From Streptomyces sp. NRRL F-5126 (GTDB lineage Bacteria; Actinomycetota; Actinomycetes; Streptomycetales; Streptomycetaceae), in the NCBI RefSeq assembly GCF_000721265.1, contig NZ_JOFZ01000013.1:62001-126000 (forward strand): DNA of 64,000 nt, in the 5' to 3' direction. A program made the translations under genes and the position numbers. Below the pieces are notes generated by a model. The model saw only the letters and a list, made by a program, of their open reading frames with translations. It was not told the origin of the DNA and ran no database searches. This document shows, in pieces, positions 32,764 through 40,678 of the stretch (its first letter is position 1; each line of letters begins with the position of its first letter).

Positions 32764-34203
32764 GTGACCACCGAGCCGCGCCGTCTGCGCAACTACATCA
32801 ACGGCGAGTTCCGGGACGCAGCCGACGGGCGCACCACCGACGTGGTGAACCCGGCCACGGGGGAGGTCTACGCCACGGCGCCGCTGTCGGGCCCCGCTGA
32901 CGTCGACGCGGCGATGGAGGCCGCCGCCGCCGCGTTCCCCGCCTGGCGCGACACCACGCCCGCCGAGCGCCAGAAGGTCATCCTCAAGATCGCGGACGCC
33001 TTCGAGGAGCGCGCCGAGGAACTCATCGCGACCGAGTCGGAGAACACCGGCAAACCCCTCGGCCTCACGCGCACCGAGGAGATCCCGCCGATGGTGGACC
33101 AGATCCGCTTCTTCGCGGGCGCGGCGCGGATGCTGGAGGGCCGCTCGGCCGGAGAGTACATGGACGGCCTCACCTCGTTCGTACGGCGCGAGCCGGTAGG
33201 CGTCTGCGCGCAGGTCGCCCCGTGGAACTATCCGATGATGATGGGCGTGTGGAAGTTCGCCCCGGCGCTCGCCGCGGGCAACACCGTCGTGCTGAAGCCG
33301 TCCGACACGACGCCCGCCTCCACCGTCCTGATGGCCGAGATCATCGGGTCCGTGGCGCCCAAGGGCGTCTTCAACGTCATCTGCGGCGACCGCGACACCG
33401 GCCGCGCCATGGTCGAGCACCCGACGCCCGCGATGGCGTCCATCACCGGCTCCGTCCGCGCCGGCATGGAGGTCGCCGGTTCCGCGGCCAAGGACGTCAA
33501 GCGCGTCCACCTCGAACTCGGCGGCAAGGCGCCCGTCATCGTCTTCGACGACGTCGACATCCCCAAGGCCGTCGCGGGCATCTCGGAGGCCGGCTACTTC
33601 AACGCGGGACAGGACTGCACGGCCGCCACGCGCGTCCTCGTCCACGAGTCGATCCACGACGAGTTCGTCGCGGAACTGGCCAAGGCCGCCGACTCCACCA
33701 AGACGGGCGAGGCGGACGACGAGGACGTGCTGTACGGGCCGCTCAACAACGCGAACCAGCTGGAGCGTGTCTCCGGCTTCATCGACCGGCTGCCCGCACA
33801 CGCGAAGGTCGTCACCGGCGGCCACCGCGTCGGCGACAAGGGCTACTTCTACGCGCCGACCGTCGTCTCGGGCCTCAAGCAGGACGACGAGATCATCCAG
33901 AACGAGGTGTTCGGCCCGGTCATCACCGTGCAGTCCTTCACGGACGAGGCGCAGGCACTCGGCTACGCGAACGACGTCGAGTACGCGCTCGCCTCGTCCG
34001 TGTGGACGAGGGACCACGCGCGTGCCATGCGCCTGTCGAAGTCCCTCGACTTCGGCTGCGTCTGGATCAACACGCACATCCCGCTGGTCGCGGAGATGCC
34101 GCACGGCGGCTTCAAGAAGTCCGGCTACGGCAAGGACCTGTCGGCGTACGGCTTCGACGACTACACGCGCGTCAAGCACGTGATGACGGCGCTGGAGGAC
34201 TGA
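32764..34203 (+). CDS. Aldehyde dehydrogenase, gamma-aminobutyraldehyde type
   Basis: A 479-residue NAD(P)-dependent aldehyde dehydrogenase. Active-site Cys in AGQDCTAATR (about 284), Glu in ELGGKAPVIVFD, and the cofactor stretch APWNYPMMMGVWKFAP. The context with a putrescine-type aminotransferase suggests oxidation of 4-aminobutanal to GABA. GTG at 32764 is six bases after AGGAGGGG; a GTG two codons upstream is too close to that site. A terminator follows at 34213. Confidence 0.87.
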   Translation: MTTEPRRLRNYINGEFRDAADGRTTDVVNPATGEVYATAPLSGPADVDAAMEAAAAAFPAWRDTTPAERQKVILKIADAFEERAEELIATESENTGKPLGLTRTEEIPPMVDQIRFFAGAARMLEGRSAGEYMDGLTSFVRREPVGVCAQVAPWNYPMMMGVWKFAPALAAGNTVVLKPSDTTPASTVLMAEIIGSVAPKGVFNVICGDRDTGRAMVEHPTPAMASITGSVRAGMEVAGSAAKDVKRVHLELGGKAPVIVFDDVDIPKAVAGISEAGYFNAGQDCTAATRVLVHESIHDEFVAELAKAADSTKTGEADDEDVLYGPLNNANQLERVSGFIDRLPAHAKVVTGGHRVGDKGYFYAPTVVSGLKQDDEIIQNEVFGPVITVQSFTDEAQALGYANDVEYALASSVWTRDHARAMRLSKSLDFGCVWINTHIPLVAEMPHGGFKKSGYGKDLSAYGFDDYTRVKHVMTALED

Positions 34204-34376
34204 GCCGCGCGTGGCCGCCGCCCGGGGCGGGCGGCGGCCCCCTGGGCGGTACGCCGGCGCGAGCAGGAGACGGTGCCGGGCTCCGGGACGTCGAGACCCT
34301 CCGCGAACGAGGCGATCTCGGCCCCGGTCCGTGCGGTGATCGGCGGGGTCGGCGCGTTGTGCCCCTTGTCCGTCAC
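34161..34376 (-). pseudogene. Probable remnant of an S-adenosyl methyltransferase (DUF574-like)
   Basis: A 71-residue open frame. Its middle (positions 34251-34349 on the plus strand), ITARTGAEIASFAEGLDVPE followed by PGTVSCSRR, resembles the C-terminal end of the SAM-dependent methyltransferases of DUF574/PF04672, which are abundant in Streptomyces (typical form: R-(S/T)-R-x-E-I-x-x-F-F-x-G-L-x-x-V-x-P-G-x-V). Nothing of the N-terminal catalytic part is present. The GTG start overlaps the stop of the glycerophosphodiesterase gene, and the last part runs over the end of the dehydrogenase gene. It could also be a chance similarity or a small coupled gene. Confidence 0.4.
34213..34239 (+). terminator. 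Terminator after the aldehyde dehydrogenase
   Basis: Perfect 11-base arms GGCCGCCGCCC and GGGCGGCGGCC, five-base loop, ten bases after the stop codon. Confidence 0.7.
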
Positions 34377-35095
34377 GTCCGCTCATCCCCGCTGCCCGCG
34401 GCCATGCCACGCGAGCCCGACACCAACCGGGCGAGCACCTCGATCCTGTTGGTCGTCAGCGCGTCGATGCCCGCGCGGATCAGGCGCCGCATCCGCCACC
34501 CCGTGTCGACGGTCCACGCGGACACCAGCAGCCCGTCGCGGTGGCCGCGGGCGATCACCTCCTCCGTGGCCAGGCCGAAGCGGTAGTTGACCCACCGCGG
34601 CCGTACCGCCGCGAGCAGCGAGGGCAGCGGCGGCGCCACCGTGCTCCACGTCATGGCGATCTCGGCCTCCGGCTCGACCGCGCGCACCCCGAGCATCGTG
34701 GACGGCGCGCCCGTCCAGTACACCCGCTCGCTCGCGCCGCACTCACGCACGACCCCCGCCATGGCGCGCACCGCCTCGGGCGTCGCGCCCGGCAGGTCGA
34801 GCTGCAGCCGGCACTCCGTCGCGAGCAGCGCCTCACGCAGGGACGGCACGCCGCCCGACGTCACCTCGGTGAGCTCGCTCGCCGTGACGTCGGCGAGCGG
34901 CCGCGGGTCGCCCCAGAGGCGTTCGAGCGAGGCGTCGTGCAGCAGCACGGGCACGCCGTCACGGGTGAGCCTGACGTCGGTCTCGACCGCGTCCGCCCCA
35001 CGCGCGGCGGCGGAGCGGATCGAGGCGACGGTGTTCTCCCGCAGCCGGTACGGGTCGCCGCGGTGCGCCACGGCGACGAAGCCCCGGCGGCTCAC
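34373..35095 (-). CDS. Glycerophosphodiester phosphodiesterase
   Basis: Hydrolyses glycerophosphodiesters to glycerol-3-phosphate and an alcohol. A 240-residue TIM-barrel GDPD: AHRGDPYRLRENTVAS (catalytic His, Glu), GADAVETDVRLTRDGVPVL and LHD (metal ligands and second His), and the end AWTVDTGWRMRRLIRAGIDA. No signal peptide, so cytosolic. The GTG at 35095 overlaps the stop of the deaminase gene upstream (GTGA), so the two are co-translated. Confidence 0.9.
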   Translation of the reverse strand: MSRRGFVAVAHRGDPYRLRENTVASIRSAAARGADAVETDVRLTRDGVPVLLHDASLERLWGDPRPLADVTASELTEVTSGGVPSLREALLATECRLQLDLPGATPEAVRAMAGVVRECGASERVYWTGAPSTMLGVRAVEPEAEIAMTWSTVAPPLPSLLAAVRPRWVNYRFGLATEEVIARGHRDGLLVSAWTVDTGWRMRRLIRAGIDALTTNRIEVLARLVSGSRGMAAGSGDERT

Positions 35096-36117
35096 CGGGC
35101 GAGCCACGCGTCGGCGTAGGCGTCGATCTCGCCGGCGAGCGTCTTCTTGCCCGCCTGGTCGAGGAAGGACGCCTCCACGCCGTTCTTCGCGAGAGCGGCC
35201 ACACCCCGCTCGTCCAGGCCCAGCAGCCTGGCGGCGACCCCGTACTCCTGGTTGAGGTCGGTGCCGAACATCGGCGGGTCGTCGCTGCCGATCGTGACCA
35301 GCACGCCGGCCTCCACCATCCGCGCCAGGGGGTGCTCGTCGAGGAGGGCGACCGCCCGGGTCGCGATGTTGGAGGTGGGACACACCTCCAGCGCAATGCG
35401 GTGCTCCGCCAGGTGCTTGAGCAGCGCGGGGTCCTGGACGGAGCTGGTGCCGTGCCCGATGCGCTCCGCGCGCAGCTCCCGCAGCGCGTCCCACACGGTA
35501 TCCGGCCCCGTCGTCTCCCCGGCGTGCGGCACGGAGTGCAGGCCCGCGGCGATCGCCCGGTCGAAGTACGGCTTGAACTGCGGGCGCGGCACGCCGATCT
35601 CCGGCCCGCCGAGCCCGAAGCCGACCAGGCCCTCGGGGCGCAGGTCCACCGCGAGCCGCGCCGTCTCCTCGGCGGACGGCAGGCCCGCCTCGCCCGGGAT
35701 GTCGAAGATCCACCGCAGGACCACGCCGAGTTCGGACTCCGCGGCCTTGCGGGCATCCTCTATGGCCTCGATGAACGCCACTTCGGGGATGCCGCGGCTG
35801 GTCGAGCTGAACGGGGTGACCGTCAGCTCGGCGTAGCGGATGTTCTGCCGCGCCATGTCCCGGGCGATCTCGAACGTCAGCAGCCGGATGTCCTCGGGCG
35901 TGCGGATCAGGTCGACCACCGACAGGTAGACCTCGATGAAGTGCGCGAAGTCGGTGAACGTGAAGTAGTCGGCGAGCGCCTCCTGATCGGTCGGCACCTT
36001 CGAGTCGGCATGCCGGCCGGCGAGTTCGGCGACGATGCGGGGGGAGGCGGAGCCGACGTGGTGCACGTGCAGCTCGGCCTTGGGCAGCCCGGCGATGAAC
36101 GGGTGCAGGTCGGTCAT
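35092..36117 (-). CDS. Adenosine-deaminase-fold enzyme, probable aminodeoxyfutalosine deaminase
   Basis: A 341-residue metal-dependent deaminase. Ligands and catalytic residues: ELHVHH (zinc HxH, about 16-21), VPHAGETTGP, RIGHGTS and SDDPPMFGTDL. It would usually be called adenosine deaminase. From memory, an S. avermitilis protein of the same type (cog1816) was shown to act on 6-aminodeoxyfutalosine in the futalosine route to menaquinone, the route used by Streptomyces. The motif HVHHVGSASPRIV differs from true adenosine deaminases (HLHLDGA). GGAGGAC precedes the ATG at 36117. Coupled to the downstream GDPD gene. Confidence 0.75.
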   Translation of the reverse strand: MTDLHPFIAGLPKAELHVHHVGSASPRIVAELAGRHADSKVPTDQEALADYFTFTDFAHFIEVYLSVVDLIRTPEDIRLLTFEIARDMARQNIRYAELTVTPFSSTSRGIPEVAFIEAIEDARKAAESELGVVLRWIFDIPGEAGLPSAEETARLAVDLRPEGLVGFGLGGPEIGVPRPQFKPYFDRAIAAGLHSVPHAGETTGPDTVWDALRELRAERIGHGTSSVQDPALLKHLAEHRIALEVCPTSNIATRAVALLDEHPLARMVEAGVLVTIGSDDPPMFGTDLNQEYGVAARLLGLDERGVAALAKNGVEASFLDQAGKKTLAGEIDAYADAWLAR

Positions 36118-36267
36118 GGGGTCCTCCAGTGAACCGGTCGGGCCGGAGCGGGCGCGGCCCAGGCCCGGCATCGACGGATCATCGTATGCGCAGCGGCGCC
36201 GAGGGCCTCGCAGATCGCGGGCGTGACGGCGCTTGTAGCATGACTGCTCACACGATGGGGGAGCGCG

Positions 36268-37038
36268 ATGCCAGACCACCACGGGCAGCAGGCGGGCGGG
36301 GAGCAGCCGCAGGATCCATGGGCGCCGCCGGAGCGGCGGCCCTCGCTCGACAAGCCCGCCGCAGGACCCGGGGGGCCGGCCGGTCCTCCTTCCGGCGGCT
36401 CGGTGCACGAGCAGCCGACCATGGCGGCGCCTGCCTCCGACAGCGGTCCGGGCGCGTTCGACGGGCCCGCCGTGCCACCGCCGCCCCCGGCACCGGGCCC
36501 GTACGGCTACCCGAACCAGGCCCCGGGCTCCGCGCCGCAGGGGACAGGCTCCGCCCCGGGGTCCGCGTACGGCAGCGGGCAGCCTTCGTCCTACGGCTAC
36601 CCGCAGTACCCCGGTGGCGCCGGCTCCTACCCGGGTGGCCCTGGCCCGTACTCCGGCGGCCCGGCCCCCTACCCGGGCAGCCACTGGGGCGTACAGCCGA
36701 TGCCGTCGAACGGCATGGGCACGGCGGCGATGGTGCTCGGCATCATCTCGGTGGTCGGCTTCTGCATGTACGGGGTCGTCGGCCTGATCGCGGGCATCCT
36801 CGCGATCATCTTCGGCATCAAGGGCCGCAGAAAGGCGGACAGCGGGCAGGCCACCAACCGCGGCGCGGCGACCGCGGGCCTCATCCTCGGCTGGATCGGC
36901 GCGGTCATCGGCCTGCTGGTGATCGCGTTCATCGTGGTCGCCATCGTCATCGGCATCAACGATTCGCACGACGACACGCCGCTCAAGGACGGCGACCCCT
37001 TCGCCACGTCGCTCGTCGTGGACCACCCGGCCCGCTGA
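36268..37038 (+). CDS. DUF4190-type membrane protein with Pro/Gly-rich N-terminus
   Basis: A 256-residue protein of unknown function. The first 145 residues are low-complexity Pro/Gly/Tyr (PYPGSHW-type repeats: YPGGAGSYPGGPGPYSGG). Two membrane segments follow, MVLGIISVVGFCMYGVVGLIAG and AGLILGWIGAVIGLLVIAFIV, separated by the short basic loop IKGRRKADSGQATNRG, the hallmark of DUF4190. A short acidic tail is outside or inside depending on topology. ATG at 36268 after GGGGGAG. Confidence 0.8.
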   Translation: MPDHHGQQAGGEQPQDPWAPPERRPSLDKPAAGPGGPAGPPSGGSVHEQPTMAAPASDSGPGAFDGPAVPPPPPAPGPYGYPNQAPGSAPQGTGSAPGSAYGSGQPSSYGYPQYPGGAGSYPGGPGPYSGGPAPYPGSHWGVQPMPSNGMGTAAMVLGIISVVGFCMYGVVGLIAGILAIIFGIKGRRKADSGQATNRGAATAGLILGWIGAVIGLLVIAFIVVAIVIGINDSHDDTPLKDGDPFATSLVVDHPAR

Positions 37039-37044
37039 CCCGCC

Positions 37045-37072
37045 CGCCCGGGCGGCCGTTGCCGTCCGGGCG
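37045..37072. terminator. Hairpin between convergent genes
   Basis: CGCCCGG/CCGGGCG arms with a 14-base loop between the convergent DUF4190 and NADAR genes; could end transcription from both sides. Confidence 0.45.
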
Positions 37073-37083
37073 CCCCCGCTTTG

Positions 37084-37695
37084 TCATGCCCGGGCAAGCC
37101 GCCCGCGGGCCTCCATCAGGGCGAAGCCGAGCAGGTTCCCGCCCCGCCACCGCGCCGGGTCCCCGGCGCGCTCGTCGTCCGCGGCCAGACCGATGCCCCA
37201 CACGCGATCCAGCGGACTGGCCTCCACCAGTACGCGCCCGCCCGTGGCGAGCAGGAAGCCGCGCAGGGCGGCGTCGCCGCCGAACTTGTGCATGCTGCCG
37301 GCCACCACCAGGGCGAACCGTTCGCGCTGCCAGACGTCTTCGTCGAAGCCGCGCACCAGCCGCCCGGCCTTCTTGGCCTGAGACGGATGGCCCGCGGCGA
37401 GCACCGCACGCTCGGCCTCCGCGTCCGCGAACAGGCGCGCCTTGCCCGCCATCATCCAGTGCTCGGCCGTCGCGTACTCGACGCCGTCGACCGTGAAGGG
37501 CGAAGGCCACCACTGGCTGAGGCAACTCGCCGAAAGCCTGCCGTCCCGGCGGGGCGCGTGCCCCCAGAAGTACAGGAACCTGATCCGCTCGCCCCGCTGT
37601 GCGCGCTCGGCGAGGTCGCGTAAACACGCCATATCCGCCCGGTCGCCGCTGGTGCCCTCGTCCACGGGGGCGAGTCTGCCAGGGCCGTGAGCCAC
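37084..37695 (-). CDS. NADAR-family N-glycosidase-like protein (contains a TTA codon)
   Basis: A 203-residue NADAR (YbiA/RibX-like) protein: FLYFWGHAPRRDG, LSQWWPSPFTVDGVEYATAE, HWMMAGKARLFAD, and the end WRGGNLLGFALMEAR. Family members cleave N-glycosidic bonds of riboflavin-pathway intermediates, and some reverse ADP-ribosylation of guanine in DNA. The start is taken as GTG at 37695; ATG at 37632 is also possible and gives MACLRDLAERA. Leu after MAC is encoded by TTA (complement of 37621-37623), the only TTA I found in a gene here, so translation may need the bldA tRNA. Confidence 0.85.
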   Translation of the reverse strand: MAHGPGRLAPVDEGTSGDRADMACLRDLAERAQRGERIRFLYFWGHAPRRDGRLSASCLSQWWPSPFTVDGVEYATAEHWMMAGKARLFADAEAERAVLAAGHPSQAKKAGRLVRGFDEDVWQRERFALVVAGSMHKFGGDAALRGFLLATGGRVLVEASPLDRVWGIGLAADDERAGDPARWRGGNLLGFALMEARGRLARA

Positions 37696-37734
37696 ACGTG
37701 CCGCGCCGGACGTCGACGGCTTCCGTCATCGACC

Positions 37735-37770
37735 GATTCCGTTGCGTGACCAAAAGGAAACAACGGAATC
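37735..37770. promoter_or_regulatory. Perfect inverted repeat enclosing a GlnR-like box
   Basis: Arms GATTCCGTTG (37735-37744) and CAACGGAATC (37761-37770), 16 bases apart. Across the middle and second arm lies GTGAC-CAAAAG-GAAAC (37746-37761), an exact fit to the GlnR a-site/b-site pattern GTNAC-N6-GNAAC of Streptomyces nitrogen control. It is upstream of the polyamine operon and downstream-facing towards NADAR. Confidence 0.6.
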
Positions 37771-37772
37771 CC

Positions 37773-37801
37773 TTGTTGCATGGGCAATGCTCTGCCAGGA
37801 T
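37773..37801 (+). promoter_or_regulatory. Candidate promoter of the polyamine operon
   Basis: TTGTTG (37773-37778), 17 bases, CAGGAT (37796-37801), a close match to the -10 of the main sigma factor. It begins two bases after the inverted repeat, so a protein bound there would sit just upstream of RNA polymerase, as an activator does. Confidence 0.5.
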
Positions 37802-37837
37802 CATCACTCAATCGACGCTCGGACAACGGAGAACGTC

Positions 37838-39355
37838 ATGGGTGACCGCTTCCAGGCGAAGCAACGCTTCACGGACGGAGCGCAGTTCATCGGCGGACGC
37901 CTCGTGCACGGCACCTCGGGACGCACCCAGAACGTGGTGGATCCGGCCACCGGCGAGACCGTGCTCACCTACGAACTCGCCTCCACCGCCGACGTGGACG
38001 CGGCCGTCGCCGCCGCCCGCGCCGCGTTCCCCGGCTGGTCATCGGCCACCCCGGGCGAGCGCTCCGACGCACTGCACCGCTTCGCCGCCGTGCTCGCGGC
38101 GCGCGCCGGCGACTTCGCGCGCGCCGAGTCGCTCCAGTGCGGCAAGCCCCTCAAGCTGTCCGCCGGCTTCGACGTGCCGGGCACGGTCGACAACGCCGCG
38201 TTCTTCGCGGGCGCGGCCCGTCACCTCCAGGGCGTCTCCGCCGGCGAGTACAGCGCGGACCACACCTCGTACGTACGCAGGGAGCCCATCGGCGTCGTGG
38301 GCTCCATCGCCCCCTGGAACTATCCCCTCCAGATGGCCGCGTGGAAGATCCTCCCGGCCGTCGCGGCGGGCAACACCATCGTGCTGAAGCCGGCCGAGAT
38401 CACGCCGCTCACCTCCCTGATGTTCGCCCGGGCCGCGCAGGAGGCAGGTATCCCCGACGGCGTGATCAACATCGTCAGCGGCGCGGGGCCCGACGCCGGC
38501 GAGCACCTCGTCGGCCACCCGGACGTGGCGATGACGTCGTTCACCGGCTCCACCGCCGTCGGCAGGCGCGTCGCCGCGATCGCTACCGCCAACGTCACCC
38601 GCCTCCACCTCGAACTCGGCGGCAAGGCGCCTTTCGTGGTCTTCGACGACGCCGACCTGGAGGCCGCCGTGCACGGCGCCGTCGCCGGCGCGCTCATCAA
38701 CACCGGCCAGGACTGCACGGCAGCCACCCGCGCGTACGTGCAGCGTCCGCTGTACGACGCGTTCGTGGCCGACGTCGCCGCGCTGATGGAGACCGTGCGC
38801 GTCGGAGACCCCTTCGCGGACGACACGGACCTCGGACCCCTCGTCAGCCACGCCCAGCGCGACCGCGTCGCGGGATTCGTGGACCGCGCCCGCGGCTGCG
38901 CACGGATCGTCACCGGGGGCGAGTCGCCAGGCGGCGCACTCGCCCCCGGCGCCTACTACCGCCCCACCCTCATCGCGGACGCGGCGCAGGACAGCGAGGC
39001 CGTCCAGTCCGAGATCTTCGGGCCCGTGCTCGTCGCCGTCCCCTTCGACACCGACGACGAGGGCATCGCGCTCGCCAACGACACCCCCTACGGACTCGCG
39101 GCCTCCGCCTGGAGCCGCGACGTCTACCGCACCGGCCGCGCCACCCGCGAGATCAGGGCCGGCTGCGTGTGGATCAACGACCACATCCCGATCATCAGCG
39201 AGATGCCGCACGGCGGCTACCAGCACAGCGGTTGGGGCAAGGACATGTCGGCGTACTCGTTCGAGGAGTACACGCAGGTCAAGCACGTCATGTACGACAA
39301 CACCGGGGTGTCGCGGAAGGACTGGCACCGCACGATCTTCGGGGACCGGACGTGA
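37838..39355 (+). CDS. Aldehyde dehydrogenase of the polyamine operon
   Basis: A 505-residue aldehyde dehydrogenase: APWNYPLQMAAWKILP, ELGGKAPFVVFDDAD (Glu), NTGQDCTAATR (catalytic Cys about 294) and SEIFGPVLVAVPF. It is closely related to the one at 32764. As first gene of an operon with a polyamine importer and an amine oxidase, it probably oxidises 4-aminobutanal or a related aminoaldehyde. ATG at 37838; the frame is open to a TTG at 37742, but that part covers the promoter. Its stop overlaps the potD start. Confidence 0.87.
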   Translation: MGDRFQAKQRFTDGAQFIGGRLVHGTSGRTQNVVDPATGETVLTYELASTADVDAAVAAARAAFPGWSSATPGERSDALHRFAAVLAARAGDFARAESLQCGKPLKLSAGFDVPGTVDNAAFFAGAARHLQGVSAGEYSADHTSYVRREPIGVVGSIAPWNYPLQMAAWKILPAVAAGNTIVLKPAEITPLTSLMFARAAQEAGIPDGVINIVSGAGPDAGEHLVGHPDVAMTSFTGSTAVGRRVAAIATANVTRLHLELGGKAPFVVFDDADLEAAVHGAVAGALINTGQDCTAATRAYVQRPLYDAFVADVAALMETVRVGDPFADDTDLGPLVSHAQRDRVAGFVDRARGCARIVTGGESPGGALAPGAYYRPTLIADAAQDSEAVQSEIFGPVLVAVPFDTDDEGIALANDTPYGLAASAWSRDVYRTGRATREIRAGCVWINDHIPIISEMPHGGYQHSGWGKDMSAYSFEEYTQVKHVMYDNTGVSRKDWHRTIFGDRT

Positions 39356-40632
39356 CACACACACCCGAGAGGGCGAAGCCCATGGCACACGACGCACCAG
39401 AGAGCCTGTCGTCCGTCCAACTGGCGGCCATTCACCGCCACCTCACCACCGGCAGGGGCGCCCTGACCCGCCGTTCGCTGCTGCGCGCGGGCGGTGTCGG
39501 CGCGCTCACGTTCGGCGGCTTCGCCGCGCTCACCGGATGCGGCATCCCCGCCGCGAAGAAGGACGCGAAGGCAGGAGGAGGCGACCCCGACTACTCGGCC
39601 CACGAGAAGGAGATCGTCTTCTCCAACTGGACCGAGTACATCGACGTCACGGACGACGGGAAGCACTACCCCACGCTGGAGGCGTTCACCCGGCGCACCG
39701 GTATCAAGGTCACGTACAAGACCGATATCAACGACAACAACGAGTTCTTCGGCAAGATCCAGCCGCAGCTCGCCGCCGGGCAGGACATCGGCCGCGACAT
39801 CATCGTGCTCACCGACTGGCTCGTGGGCCGCATCATCGGCCTCGGCTGGGCACAGACCCTCGACGCGTCCCTCATGCCGCACGCCTACGCCAACCTCATC
39901 GACGCCTTCCGCGCCCCCGACTGGGACCCCGGCCGTGCCCACTCCTACCCCTGGGCCGGCATACCCACCGTCATCGCGTACAACGTCAAGGCCACCGGCG
40001 GCCGCAAGGTCGACTCCGTCTCGCAGCTGCTGGACGACCCGAAGCTCAAGGGCCGCGTCGCCTTCCTCACCGAGATGCGCGACACCATGGGCATGACGCT
40101 GCTCGACATGGGCAAGGCCCCCGAGACGTTCAGCACCGACGACTACGACGCGGCCCTGGCCCGCCTCCAGAAGGGCGTGGACTCGCACCAGATCCGGCGC
40201 TTCGCGGGCAACGACTACACCTCCGACCTCGACAAGGGCGACATCGCCGCCTGCCTCGCCTGGGCCGGCGACATCGTCCAGCTCCAGGCCGAGAACCCGG
40301 CGGTCAGGTACGCCATCCCCAAGACCGGCTACATGATCTCCAGCGACAACATGATGGTCCCGGCCAAGGCGAGGCACCGCTCCAACGCCGAGCGCCTGAT
40401 GGATTACTACTACGAGCCGCCCGCCGCCGCGAAGCTCGCCGCCTACACCAACTACGTGTGCCCCTGCGACAACGTGAAACCGCAGCTCGCGAAGCTCGAC
40501 AAGGACGCGGCGAACAACGTCCTGATCATTCCCGACGCGAAGATGCAGGCCGCCTCGCACAACTTCCGCTCCCTGAGCAACAAGGAAGACACGGCGCTGG
40601 AGCAGAAGTTCTCCCGCCTCATCGGCGCCTAG
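39352..40632 (+). CDS. potD: Polyamine ABC transporter substrate-binding protein (Tat lipoprotein)
   Basis: A 426-residue spermidine/putrescine-binding protein. The signal has the twin arginine TRRSLLRAGGVGALTFGG followed by the lipobox LTGC (about residue 63), so it is folded before export by Tat and then lipid-anchored. The mature part is PotD-like: EIVFSNWTEYIDVTD, FTRRTGIKVTYKTD, DIIVLTDWLVGRII. GTG at 39352 overlaps the preceding stop; ATG at 39382 is an alternative that keeps the signal. Head of the potDABC set. Confidence 0.88.
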   Translation: MTHTPERAKPMAHDAPESLSSVQLAAIHRHLTTGRGALTRRSLLRAGGVGALTFGGFAALTGCGIPAAKKDAKAGGGDPDYSAHEKEIVFSNWTEYIDVTDDGKHYPTLEAFTRRTGIKVTYKTDINDNNEFFGKIQPQLAAGQDIGRDIIVLTDWLVGRIIGLGWAQTLDASLMPHAYANLIDAFRAPDWDPGRAHSYPWAGIPTVIAYNVKATGGRKVDSVSQLLDDPKLKGRVAFLTEMRDTMGMTLLDMGKAPETFSTDDYDAALARLQKGVDSHQIRRFAGNDYTSDLDKGDIAACLAWAGDIVQLQAENPAVRYAIPKTGYMISSDNMMVPAKARHRSNAERLMDYYYEPPAAAKLAAYTNYVCPCDNVKPQLAKLDKDAANNVLIIPDAKMQAASHNFRSLSNKEDTALEQKFSRLIGA

Positions 40633-40678
40633 GCGTCGTCACGCCCGCCCAACCTCCTAGCAACCGGGACCGTTACCG

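Noticed and set aside
37742..37837. Upstream TTG start for the polyamine-operon aldehyde dehydrogenase
   Set aside because: The extra 32 codons cover the inverted repeat, GlnR-like box and promoter and match nothing in the family.
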